Shown: piece by piece, positions 8,363-18,411 of the stretch | How the letters are laid out: each line of letters starts with the position of its first letter | How positions within the stretch are numbered: the stretch's first letter is position 1 | Source: Liriodendron chinense | Taxonomy: Eukaryota > Streptophyta > Magnoliopsida > Magnoliales > Magnoliaceae | Length of the DNA stretch: 64,000 bases | Direction of reading: 5' to 3' | Assembly: GCA_003013855.2 (NCBI GenBank) | Contig: ML058548.1 | Location: forward strand, 124,001-188,000 | The notes under the pieces: model-generated | Database searches by the model: none | Seen by the model: only the letters and a program-made list of their open reading frames with translations | What the model was told of the DNA's origin: nothing | Translations under genes and position numbers: made by a program

Positions 8363-10739
8363 GCAGTGTGTGGGGTGCTTAACCTCTTCCCACCCTGTAA
8401 CCGTGATCCCTTACCTCGAATCTCTGACCGCAGATCAAAAGGAGTCATTTTAGAGAAAGGAATCTTCGGATCCCCTTCTCTAACGTTTCCACGGGGTCTA
8501 GCCGACTGTAGATTCGAAATAACTGGCTAGTGGCGACTCTGGTCTTACATAAACTCATCTAAACACATCCAGCTTAACACAACAACCAAACAAAGCCCTC
8601 GAGAACGAGGCAAGCCAGTGGCACAAACGGCGATTCGCACGCACGCACCTCTTCTTCTTTTTCCGAAAGGAAAGGGACGACGTCGTGTGCGAGCGCGGAA
8701 CGGCGAGGGTCCACACCTGGCTCATGAAACTTCTCGTATTCATCAATCTCATTCATCAAAGGGTCCACCACAGGTAACATATCAAATAAGGATCCCTTGG
8801 CACGTATCTAACAATGCACATGGTGGTGCCCAATTCAACATCATGGCATATAAAATCAACATCACATATGCGGTAATGCCAACACTTAATTCTTAACAAT
8901 ATGGCCCATACGGGCTTTATCTCTTTACATCAATGGTTATATTAGTATGGGGTTGAGGGGTGTTCATTAACGTAACATCTATATACAATATCTCATAGCA
9001 AACAATGCATCAATCATCCTAAGCATGTGACAACGTAAATCGAGCATAATCTCCACATAAGCATATACATTATCACAATTCCTTCTCTAAACAACTAAGC
9101 ATAGATCATGATTCACATACATAAAAATATTCAAAGTACACATCAAGGAATACCATACAAATTCTAATTACACGTAGAGATTTCAACAAGGATGATTTCA
9201 AGAGATCATATAACAAAAACTCTAATTTCTAAGCATAAAATCAACATACAACTTAATATCATCATGGCTAGGCTTAAAGGAAATCCCCACCTCCTAAAGT
9301 TGGATGATTTGCATTGGTGTTAAGGCTGTGTAAATTCGCTCAGATCCAAAACCTATGATGTTGAATGAAAATCACGAGGTTAGGGTATAAATCGACACGG
9401 TTTTCACTGATTTGATCACCTAGGGTTAGAATTTTACTTAGGGTTAGGGTTTAGGATAGACTTAGGAAATAAAATCATGGTTTACCAGTTCATACTTCTC
9501 ACAACAGCGGCTCAACTCGAAATTCTAGCGGGTTAACTCGATTCGGCTCGGTTCTTCTTCCTTTCCTTCTTTTCTTTCTTGATCTTTCTTCTCTCTTTCC
9601 AGCTTGGGACAGATGTCTAGCAACGATGGCAACAACAGGGGTTTAGGCCCTCTTTTCTTTGACAAAACTCTCCCATAACAGCCCCCCCTCTCTCCTTACT
9701 CGAACTCTCTCCCTCTCTCTCTATTAAGGCTTTCTATAGAGGGCAGGGAGCGTTCAAGGGAGCTACATATAGGGTTTCATGGTCGGTGCATAGTCGGTGA
9801 AGGATACGACGCAAAAGAGCTTCGATTTTCCCGGTTTGAGTGGGAAACGGTGCGAATCCCACACCTCGCGATCTAAATCCCATGGGGACCATCCAAAGGT
9901 CGGGTGGAGTCCACATGAAGGACCTAGAAGAGACCCCGAGCGTCCATGCAAAACGTTGGTTCGGATCTCGACCTATCTTAGTTTAGACGGTGATTTGGAG
10001 CGGGATTGTTGGGTCGAGGTTTGATGAATGGCTTCAGAAGACTGCATCTAGGAGGGGTACGGACTCGGTGAACGGTTCGGATGGCTAGTATGGGGCCCAC
10101 TTGACGAATGGCTAGGATCGCCAGGGATGGTGGAACGGCCAGCATGCCAACGCATGATGGGGAAGACGGAACCCATCTTTGGTGCGGGCGTCGCACGGTC
10201 AAACGCTGTTTGATCGTCACCACTCCTGCACCCAGTGCACAAGGGTCACACCATAATGTTTGTGGTGAATCCACTCCATCCACTAGGTCGGCGACATGAT
10301 TTTAGATCATGACAAAAAAATGGGGCAAATCCTATCCGGTGGGCCATCTAGGGTCCAATTTCTAATTAAGGCATTTGTAGGATGATTTGAGGGCTGAAAT
10401 TCGACGTGTACGGTTAAAATATGCCCAAAAGCTCATATATAAAATTTCGCGTGAAAAAGATTGTCAGAAACTAAAATACTTAAAAGTGTCACTTTAACTT
10501 AAGTTAACCAATGGCATTTTCATAATTATTTGAAAACTGCGAGAGTTTTAAAATTTGATCTTTCTATGACACTTATGGGATCATTCTAAGCAACTTTTGT
10601 AAAAGGTCCCCTATCGGATCTCCTACGGATGGTCCGTTGTCTTCAAAATAAGGTAAACATATGATATTTAATCGAAATAAAATAAAATAAAATTTTGAAA
10701 AATATTTAAATACTTTCTAAAATTCTGGGGCATTACAGA

Positions 10740-11815
10740 AATTAAAGAACGTTTACGCGAAGAACTCTCTAGAGAATCAGTTGTATCTGATGCTCTAGTT
10801 ATTCAACCTGAAGATGATGGAGGGGGACGATGTTGAGGGCCACATCAACAACTTCAATAGGCTCGTTTGTAAGTTATTGGACATGGGAGAACAATTGAAA
10901 GATGAGTACTAAGCATGCATCCTATTGAATTTTCTTACAGATTCGTATGAGTCGTTTAAGAACTCTTTATGTGCGGGAAGGGAGATCATCAATGTTGAGA
11001 CTGTCATCTCTACCCTTCAGTCGAAGGCCATGAGAAAGAAGAGTGGTGACGTAGGGTCATCTTCCGATGCATTGATTATAGGGGGGATTCTGATCAGGAT
11101 ACTGGATCATCTCGTTCGAGATCCAAGTCTAAAGGCAAGGGGAAGGGTAAGCTGAAGTGTTGGGCGTGTGGTTAGACATGGTACATGAAACGGATTATAA
11201 GAATCCCAAATCGAAGAAAGAGAAAACAGGTGAAACTTCTAGGGAAGTTAATACTGCAGAATCATCTGAAGGTGGCAGTGATATGTGTGAGGTCTTGACG
11301 GTGTCAAAGACGGGGTCTCTCAATGATGAGTGGGTCATGGAATCCAGAGCTTCGTATCACATGTGCCCTGATCGGGGCGTTTTTGCTTCATACAGGGAGT
11401 ATGAGGGCGGTTTAGTATTTTTGGGTAATGAATATGTCTGCAAAGTTGTGGGGATTGGATCAGTACGCATCAAGATGTTCAATGAGATCGAATGGACCTT
11501 TACTTAAGTGAGGCACGTTCCCAGGTTAAAGAAAAATATGATTTCTCTTGGTGCACTTAAAGTGATGGGGTGCAAGTTCACCAATTTTCATCGATTTTGC
11601 AAGGTTGTAAAGGGGGCTCTCGTTATTATGAAGGGACAGCGGCATAAAAATATTTACAGGTTGATTGGAAGTATTTCATTAGGTAGAGCTGCAATAATTA
11701 TGGCAGATTCCATGTCTGCACGTATGTGGAATGCATGCTTAGGCTACATGAGCGAGTGGGGCATAGAGGTACTTTCTGATTATTTTTTAATTCCAGTTGG
11801 CTTTAAAGTCTATTA
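10740..11815 (+). pseudogene. Copia gag C-terminal part, protease and GAG-pre-integrase
   Basis: It continues the frame broken at 6397. Seen in order: the central capsid region (GDDVEGHINNFNRLV, then DSYESFKNSL) at 10810-10985; a zinc knuckle of the CX2C type (CWACG...KRDYKN) with a stop inside at about 11158-11210; the protease active-site region at about 11330-11350, where the usual Asp-Ser-Gly reads ESR; a region with HVPRLKKNMISLG; and the GAG-pre-integrase part (NIYRLIGS...MWNACLGYMSEWG) to about 11780. Several stops break the frame. Integrase, reverse transcriptase and RNase H are absent, so the element is 3'-truncated. The frame runs on correctly when the insert and one target duplication are discounted. 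Confidence 0.85.
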
Positions 11816-11949
11816 GTAAAACGTGCTAGCTCATGCATATATTTTGAAGCTAAAAACTGATTATGATTGTAAATTCAAAGGCCAACGCATGCCCATTTCT
11901 CAATTAGAGACACTTTGTTATTGTCTGATTTTTAGTTATTCGATAACAC

Positions 11950-12553
11950 TTAACAGAAGGGAGAGTGTGAAAACTTATTGAGGAAGATCACCATCTACCT
12001 CAAGTGTGCAAAACCTTGAATCCACAAGGTATAATGACTCTTAAATCCACAAGAAGTAAAGGAAAATTTGAATTATTTTATTGATGTTTGTTTAATGTGT
12101 ATTTTTCTCAATTACACCACTAATAAAGAAGAAAATAAAAATCAAAATTTGTGATTATTAAAAGCAGCAAAATTCTAATTCTAAAGAAGAAAACTCATTT
12201 AAAGCTTAATTTGCCAAAAGCAAAAGTAATTCTTAGCATGATTACAAGTAATTTCTAAAAAGATGGAAATCTAAAAATAAGAAAACACTACAAAAATTGA
12301 AATTTGTAAAGATTGATTGGTTGTGTGTTCCATAAGGATACCCGGATCAAAAGTTATGGTCGATTTATGATTCACACTTCAAATGATAGTTTCTCCCTAT
12401 CCGGAATGAAAATCTTCAATTCAAACGTACTTGGGACCCAGTTACATCACGCCTTATGTAGGATTGGGCCTGAATCTGACGGACTACGTCCACTTTTATT
12501 TGGCTTTTTTTAGGTCTAGCCATGCTAAGAATGTATTTGTGCCATGCCCTACA
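11950..12553 (-). mobile_element. 3' LTR of a Gypsy deletion derivative
   Basis: A 604-bp direct repeat of 13840-15155 (shared GAGGAAGAT.ACCAT..., TGTGCAAAACCTT.AATCC, GGTTGTGTGTTCCATAA, CTAAGAATGTA.TTGTG). On the - strand it starts TGTAGGGCATGG. A purine-rich GTAGAGGGG lies just before that start on the - strand (about 12559-12567) and could be the polypurine tract. About 200 bp present in the other LTR are missing here. Confidence 0.75.
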
Positions 12554-12679
12554 TTAGACCCCTCTACTTGGAAAATATTTATCCAGAGTTATCCAACAGA
12601 TTGGGCTCGTAATACTCATACAGATCTGTCACAACGAAAGTCTATGACATCTACATGTCCTCAAGAGGATTAATGGGGC

Positions 12680-13262
12680 TAGCACAACACACGGACTTAT
12701 GTTATCCTCCATTAAACTCTTCTGGATGAGTTTATTCACTTGTCCCTGTAAGATCTCGCGTTATTTTGGACTAATCTAATAATGTGGGCGATTAAGCAAA
12801 CTTTCTCTTAGTACAATATCAATGCAGTGTTGTATATCCTGCTTGAAAGGTAATCAATCAAGAAGAAGTTCATCGGGCATGATTGCCTTGAATTCTTGTA
12901 TCACTAGCTTTAACTTCTCTAGAAGATTGGTGGCCTATAATTCTTTTCCCTTCTCAATTAATACATTGATCTCCCCCATCTCCTCATATTCTTTGATGAT
13001 CTTTGGGATGTTTGTAGGTTCTACTTCTTTTTCATTTATAAGTAATATATTGACCCCCCCCTATCTTCTTAGATTTTTTTACGAAATCTGTCATGGTTAC
13101 AAGAGACCGCCCCTCCACTTGAGAAGTCTTAGGTTGGTTCTCTTTATTTATAGGGGTGAGGATAATCGTTCTACTATCTTTAATAAATAGAAATATGTTA
13201 TCCCGACCTCTATGCATAGCATTAACATTATATACCATGGTCGACCAAGTAATATGTGGCAA
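12680..13262 (-). pseudogene. Gypsy pol remnant: protease-RT linker and start of reverse transcriptase
   Basis: On the - strand, 13262-13032 encodes a protease-RT linker recognisable by YNVNAMHRGRDN, TIILTPINKENQPK and EGRSLVTMTDFVKKSK. Further on, at about 12850-12690 after frame breaks, comes the start of reverse transcriptase (DIQHCIDIVLRESL, REILQGQVNKLIQKSL, SPCVV). The catalytic YxDD region, RNase H and integrase are missing. The wording fits a plant Gypsy chromovirus-like lineage. Multiple stops make it non-functional. Confidence 0.72.
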
Positions 13263-13615
13263 GCTCCTATTTCGACTACATCACACATTACCTCATCCTT
13301 ATAATATTTACCAATTAAGAAAGGATTATGACATTATTCTGTTACCTTTGTTTTACAGCCCTTCTTGATCCATTCAATCATGTACGGAGAGGGGTGCTTT
13401 TTTGTCTTTAATTACAGCTTTTCCGCCATGATTTTTTACATGAAACTCTCCTAATATCGATAATCACATTATAGACTTTTTTATTTACACTGCACATCGT
13501 TCAAAAGTGTTGTGCCACTATACATTTATATTCACCTTTAGTGTGTATAACAGCTTCCTCACGATTAAAGTAGTGGCTTGCAATTCACCATTATTGGGTG
13601 GTTGCCTGCGATTCA

Positions 13616-13825
13616 TCACCAGTGTCGCACCACAAACATGATGATTGCAAGCTCCATCGACAATCTCATGTTGCTCATTATTACAAACGCGGGTTTGTTC
13701 ATGGCTTGCCGATTATCCCCCTGGAAAGCTTCAAGCATCACCGTTATATAATTAGTCCTTAGAGCATCGTCCATAAGATTGTTGCTTGTACCATCATTAC
13801 ATTCCATCGAACCAAAGAAAATCTC
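13616..13825 (-). pseudogene. Possible Gypsy gag N-terminal remnant
   Basis: On the - strand the frame starts (ATG at 13807) soon after the primer-binding site and gives 63 residues with FQGDNRQAMNKPAFVIMSNMRLSMELA, similar in style to the start of Gypsy gag. Position after the primer site supports this; sequence similarity is weak. The rest of gag is deleted. Confidence 0.45.
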
Positions 13826-13837
13826 GCTCTGATACGA
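13826..13837 (-). other. Gypsy primer-binding site (initiator tRNA-Met)
   Basis: GCTCTGATACGA on the + strand is the complement of TGGTATCAGAGC with one change (T.GTATCAGAGC on the - strand). It sits two bases from the LTR end at 13840 and fixes the element's orientation as -. Confidence 0.8.
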
Positions 13838-13839
13838 AC

Positions 13840-15155
13840 TGACACAAGGAAGAGCATGAAGAGATAATGAGGAAGATTACCATATGCCTTAAATGTGCAA
13901 AACCTTAAATCCACAAGGTATAATAGCTTTTGAATCCACGGGAAATAAAGGAAAATTTGAATTATTTTATTGGTGTTCGTCTAATGTGTATTTTTTTTTT
14001 TCCAATTACACAATAAATAAAGAAAACTAAAATCAAAATTCGTAATTACTAAAAGTAGCAAAATTCTAACCCTAATAGAAGTTACCTAAAATTGTAAAAC
14101 TCATTTAAAGCCTAATTTTTCAAATATAGAAAGTCTAGATAAACCTTACTAAAGGAATCCTAGCATGATTACAAGTAATTTTTATAAAAAAATGAAAATT
14201 TAAAACTTTAAAAATAAAGAAACACTACAAAAATCAGAATTATTAAAAATAGTAAAAGAAATTCCTAAAATTCTCTTTTTATCTAAAAAAATAATTTTTT
14301 TCTTAAAATCACATTTTTTATTATTTAGAAGCGTGCATTTTCTTGCAAAATGGACTAATGCGACCTACTTTGTGGGTTAGTTGACCCAAAATGGACTATT
14401 ATAATAAAGATTGATAGGTTGTGTGTTCCATAACAATACCTGGATAAAAAGTTATAGCCGGTTCATGGTTCACACTTCAAATGACAGTTTATACCTATTC
14501 GAAATGAATTTCTTTGATCCGAACGTGCCTACGGCTAGAGATGAACACGAGCCAAGCTAGCTCGGTTAACTAGCTCAACTCAGCTCGAATAAGATCGATT
14601 CGACTTGGATCAAAAGCTAGGTTCGAGTCGAACCAACCAAATTCTTTTAGCTCAAAATAATTTCGAGCCGAGTTCGAGCTAACCCGATCTCGATTCGAAG
14701 CTCGACTCGAACTTGGCTTGGTTCGACTCGGTCCAATTTTAAATACCTTAAATATATATAATATATATAATATACATATAGTATCGATTGAATTCGAGCG
14801 CCCTAATCCCTACCCTTTTAAAAAAATTTGCCTGAACCTTTTTTTTTTTCGCCCCAGCCGACCTAAACTTGGCTCGAGTTAGCTCGAGTTGTTGATCAAA
14901 CCGAGCCAAGCTCGCAAGTCAGGCTCAATGACCGAGCCAAGCCGAACTCAAGTTGGGGTAGGCTGTTGGCCGAACCAAGCCGAGTTGCACTAATCTCGAC
15001 TTGGTTCTACGCATGTACAGCTCTACTTAGGGCCCAATCATATCATGCCCAATGTAGGACTGGGCCTAGATTTTATGCATTACATCCACTTCCATTTGGC
15101 CTTCTTTTGGTCTGGCTATGCTAAGAATGTACTTGTGTTATGTCCTCCATCAACA
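13840..15155 (-). mobile_element. 5' LTR of the Gypsy deletion derivative
   Basis: It pairs with 11950-12553. On the - strand it starts TGTTGATGGAGG (15155 side; 15149 is an alternative end) and ends next to the primer-binding site at 13840. It is longer than its partner because it keeps about 200 bp lost there and holds a 490-bp hAT insertion. AACAC occurs both at 11945-11949 and at 15152-15156 and may be the target duplication, but that would not leave a TG start. Confidence 0.72.
14536..15025. mobile_element. hAT-type MITE inside the Gypsy LTR
   Basis: 490 bp with inverted ends TAGAGATGAACACG (left) and TAGAGCTGTACATG (right, read on the other strand). Flanks CCTACGGC (14528-14535) and CTTAGGGC (15026-15033) agree at 6 of 8 positions, as expected for an aged 8-bp hAT duplication. 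The sister LTR at about 12430 reads through as the empty site. The interior is rich in CGAGCC, CTCGAACT and GCTCGAG words in both orientations and does not code. Confidence 0.85.
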
Positions 15156-15196
15156 CTCAATCTTATGTATTTACTAGTAAGTTTCTTTTTCTTTTT

Positions 15197-15198
<2 letters not shown>

Positions 15199-15284
<86 letters not shown>
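15199..15284. repeat. (AT)n microsatellite
   Basis: About 42 uninterrupted AT units. Confidence 0.98.
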
Positions 15285-15286
<2 letters not shown>

Positions 15287-15497
15287 CGTTGACCCACCAG
15301 ATAGAAACATGTTTCTCTACTAATTGACTTAAAAAAAATTAAAAAAATAAAAAATAAAAAACTCACTTCCTTACCAAGGAAAAGAAACTGACTTTTCTCT
15401 CTTTTATTTCTCAATTTGATGAAATGTCACAGCTAATTAAAAATCTTATCATGCAACAAAAGCTTAAAATTCTAATTTACGGTGCTCCAAGCTCACG

Positions 15498-15665
15498 ATA
15501 GACATGTCCACACAATCAAACGATCCTGGCCATCCATCACGTCCAGCTGGCTCTTCATAAGCAACCATGCAAAGATCACATTCATTGGGTGATTCTAATC
15601 ATTTGATCGGTGGCCTATAAAAAATGAACGGTCGAGATTGTTTATGACAAATCGGTTCAATCAAC
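15498..15665. repeat. Dispersed repeat, copy 1 of 2
   Basis: It matches 20405-20573 in the same orientation; the best part is an identical run around GCAACCATGCAAAGATCAC...GGGTGATTCTAATCAT. The GTGGCCTATAAAA segment is shared. No inverted ends or coding potential; nature unknown. Confidence 0.7.
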
Positions 15666-15794
15666 GTTCTGGATCTCATGTACACGGGCAATGCTAGCTG
15701 AGATTGAGTGCTTAACTTAGAAGTTAGAAAAAGGTAGAAAAAATGGGCGTGCCCATGAGAAAAAAGAGGGTGCTAATGTGAGTTATGCGTGGGG

Positions 15795-16255
15795 CTGTAA
15801 ATGGCTGTAAAAGAGACTGGACCCATTTAAACCCAACCCAGACCCCACACGTTTGTTAAATTATATGGATCTGGGTCCAAAAACAGACCCAGATGCTAAA
15901 TGGGTTTAGATGTGGTTTCTTATATATTAGGCCCGACCCAAGCCCATTTAGTAAATGGGCAGGTTTGGTTTATGTTGCTAGAGACCCTTTTAGGCCCGAA
16001 CCCCTTTAGACCGGGTTTTAAACATGGTAAAAATGCTTGCGTATCAGATTTAGACCCAGGCCCATTAGACCTGACCCATTGATAAATGAGTTTGGATGGA
16101 TCTTCCTCTACCAGACCCAGACCTAGACCCAGACCCATTTATAAATGGGTCTGATGGGTGACTCGGACCCAACCTAAACCTGACCATTTAGTAAAAGGGT
16201 CTGGGTCTAAAATTTGGACCCAGACCCATTTAGTAAATGGGCGGGTCTGGTTCTG
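15795..16255. repeat. GACCCAGACCCATTT-rich palindromic repeat
   Basis: Repeated GACCCAGACCC / AAATGGGTCTG words in both orientations make the segment strongly self-complementary. It includes a perfect 24-base palindrome at 16130-16153 (CAGACCCATTTA and its reverse complement) and another imperfect one near 16222-16246. It may be a hAT-like MITE starting GGGGCTGTAAATGG, but no matching terminus or duplication was found. Confidence 0.6.
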
Positions 16256-16281
16256 CATAAAATCATTGTGGAGACTATTAT

Positions 16282-16579
16282 GTTAGTTCTGCACCATTTA
16301 CAAAATGGTGGTGACTCTTCAAATGTACACAGGGCATGGCTTTACAGCAATCTAGACCGCCAAAATCTCTGACTCAACTATGGACAGAGCATAATCGAAG
16401 AACTGAACTCCGAAGATACTTTTAAGCATCCATTTGATAAACTATTAAAAGGATGGTTAGGAATACTACATCAGCATGATTTGAGATACATGCTCTATCC
16501 ATAATGACATCCACACAATTTAGATGGTCTAGATTGCAGAGCATGAGTCCCACCATTTTCAGGATGGTGCTAAACTAAC
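16282..16579. mobile_element. ACCACCATTTT-family MITE, copy 3
   Basis: 298 bp with good inverted ends: GTTAGTTCTGCACCATTT on the left and, on the other strand from the right, GTTAGTTTAGCACCATCC. It is the best-bounded copy of this family here. No convincing target duplication is visible. Confidence 0.72.
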
Positions 16580-16654
16580 ATAAGATTGGGGACTGCTCTG
16601 GCTTGGACCTAGACCTACCGGATTTAATTGGAGGGCAGCCAGCTGTCACAATTA

Positions 16655-17645
16655 GGGGTGTTTGGATAATAAGTTGCTTTGAATAAGCTACTTATGTCAT
16701 AAGTACCTTTTTTTGGTTTCTACTTATTCAGCACATAAACATATTTGGTAACCAATATGTATACTTATCAACCAAAAAGTGGAAAAGCATATTTGGTTTT
16801 TGTTTAGTCTCCCTCACTTCCACCATCTACCATGTGGAGCCAACCTTTGATGTGGACCAGTGATTATGTGGGCCCCTCCTTTGATGTGGGTCATCCATCA
16901 TACGGGGCCCACCTTGGATGTGAGCCATTCATCATTATGGTCAGACCTTTAATATGCACCATTCATTATTTAGGGGCCACCTTTGATATTGGTCATCCAT
17001 CAAGTGGGGCTCACAATCAATGTTATTGTCCATCATGTGGGACCCACCTTCAGTATCCACCAACCACCATGTGGAGCCCACCTTTGATGAAGACTGTCCA
17101 TCATGTGGGCCCCACATCTGATGTGGGCCGTCTATCATGCAAGGCCCGCCTCGGATATGGGTCACTCATCATTAGGGCTAACCTTCAATGTAGACCGTCT
17201 ATCATGTGTGGCCTACTTTGGAAGTGGGTCAACCATTATACCATGCCACTTTGGAAGTGGGCCTTTTATCATTATGGGCCGACCTTTGATGTGGATCATC
17301 CATATATGGGCCCACATTAATATGGGGTCATCCATCATATGGGGCCCACCTTTTATGTGGACCATCCACTGTATGAGCTCCACCTTCAATGTGGACAGTC
17401 CACCGCATGGGAGCTCCTTTGACATGGTCAGTGAGAGAACCTCCTTTGACTTGTACTGTGAGAGAGAAGTAGAAAAGTCATAAAAAGCCAAAAATAAGTA
17501 CTTATTAAGATCAAATAATTTTGTTATTTTGGCACATAAGTTACTTTTATAATGATACTTACCAAACTAACTTAAATAAAGAAAGTAATTTAATTACTTA
17601 ACATAAGTTAAAATATAATTTATTTGGTGCTATCCAAACGGGCCC
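16655..17645. mobile_element. PIF/Harbinger (Tourist-like) MITE with internal minisatellite
   Basis: 991 bp with inverted ends GGGGTGTTTGGATAATAAG and GGGCCCGTTTGGATAGCACC. It is flanked on both sides by TTA (16652-16654 and 17646-17648), the 3-bp target duplication of PIF/Harbinger. The arms (AATAAG.TACTTAT, AAGTAACTTA) also pair. The middle is filled by the minisatellite at 16830-17415, which makes it unusually long for a MITE. No transposase. Confidence 0.82.
16830..17415. repeat. Degenerate minisatellite, about 35-40 bp unit
   Basis: About 15 imperfect units around CATCATGTGGGGCCCACC followed by TTTGATGTGG. Open frames crossing it on both strands give repetitive peptides without stops because the unit lacks them; they are not genes. 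Confidence 0.85.
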
Positions 17646-17732
17646 TTAGAGCCCACTCAAAGCATTTTTACTCCTCCCATCTCTGACAGGGAAGCCCACT
17701 GGGCCCTTCCCCCACCTGAAGGCAAGGGCTCT

Positions 17733-18145
17733 GTGGGGCCAACTGTGATGTACTGGTTTTATCTACACCATTGATCCATTTTTTCAGATCATTTCAGTGC
17801 ATGAACCAAAAAAATGAAGCAGATCCAAGGCTCAAGCAGACCACACAACAGCAAGCAGTAGTGATAATGATGCTCACCGTTAAAACCATCCAAGGCCCAC
17901 CATGATGTTTATTTGCCATCCTACCTGCTCATAAGGTCACATAAACCTCAATGAAGAGAAAACACAAACATCAGCATGATAAAAATTTCTGCCGCTCTTA
18001 AGAAGTTTATAATGGTCGCATAGCCATTCAATCCCCACTGTTGTCCACTTGAGCTTTGGATCTGTCTCATTTTTTAGTTCATACATGATCTGGAAAAACG
18101 GATGGACAGCATGGATGAAACCCATGCATCGTGGTAGGCCCCACA
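17733..18145. mobile_element. Mutator-like foldback MITE, copy a
   Basis: It starts GTGGGGCC..CTGTGATGTA and ends with the inverse (GCATCGTGGTAGGCCCCAC). The two arms are complementary over about 180 bases, and the centre holds the family's CTCATAAGGTCACAT wording. Terminal pairing continues outward to about 17709 and 18170. Target duplication not clear. Confidence 0.75.
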
Positions 18146-18411
18146 GACCTCTGCCTGGACATCCAGGTTGGGCCAAGACTCAATCAGTTTCTTTCTAACA
18201 GTAGCTTACTATATCCAAACATATCTTGCCACACCAGGGATAGAGGGAGCTTGGTCCAGGAAATGGTGTATCCCATCAGATTGACAGTCTTGATCACTGA
18301 ATCATGGTCCCATTTGTACAAAACCATACACATCGGATGCTATATACATCCCAATCTCCACCACATGCTACCCATGCATCACAATCAGAGCTGTTTCTGG
18401 TGGGCTCCAGT

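Larger units (their letters stand above)
7360..8715 (+). mobile_element. Solo LTR, TGTAGACACC family, copy 1
   Basis: 1356 bp starting TGTAGACACCCCACC and ending GCGAGGGTCCACA. It is flanked by a perfect 5-bp duplication, CCTGG, at 7355-7359 and 8716-8720, so both ends are exact. It contains a GAGTCA-motif array (7578-7722), a TATA box (7826-7833), a TTCG-loop hairpin (8347-8362) and a GTGGCGACTCTGG segment near the 3' end. There is no internal coding region, so it arose by LTR-LTR recombination or is solo for another reason. Related copies lie at 31738-33252 and from 62912 onward. Short open frames inside (for example 8033-8305) are LTR leader sequence, not genes. Confidence 0.9.
6398..10739 (+). 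mobile_element. Gypsy-type solo LTR inserted in Copia gag
   Basis: The insert starts TATAACGCCCC (canonical TGTAACGCCCC with one change) and ends GGGGCATTACA. It is flanked by GAAAC (6393-6397) and GAAAT (10740-10744), a 5-bp target duplication with one mismatch. Without the nested insert at 7360-8715 it is about 3 kb. I see no primer-binding site, gag, pol or second LTR copy inside, so it looks like a solo LTR. Long LTRs with this start are common in Tekay/Del chromoviruses, but the lineage is inferred. A TTAGGGTTAGGGTTTAGG stretch occurs at about 9438-9455. Confidence 0.75.

Noticed and set aside
11945..15156. AACAC on both sides of the Gypsy derivative as a target duplication
   Set aside because: A perfect 5-base match, but using it would leave the 5' LTR starting GATGG instead of TG, so it may be chance; mentioned only as a candidate.
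15045..15414. Open frames with long Ile-Tyr runs
   Set aside because: They are translations of the AT microsatellite.
16832..17483. Open frames of 162 and 126 codons on the + strand and others on the - strand
   Set aside because: They cross the minisatellite, whose unit happens to lack stops in several frames; the peptides are repetitive in all frames.
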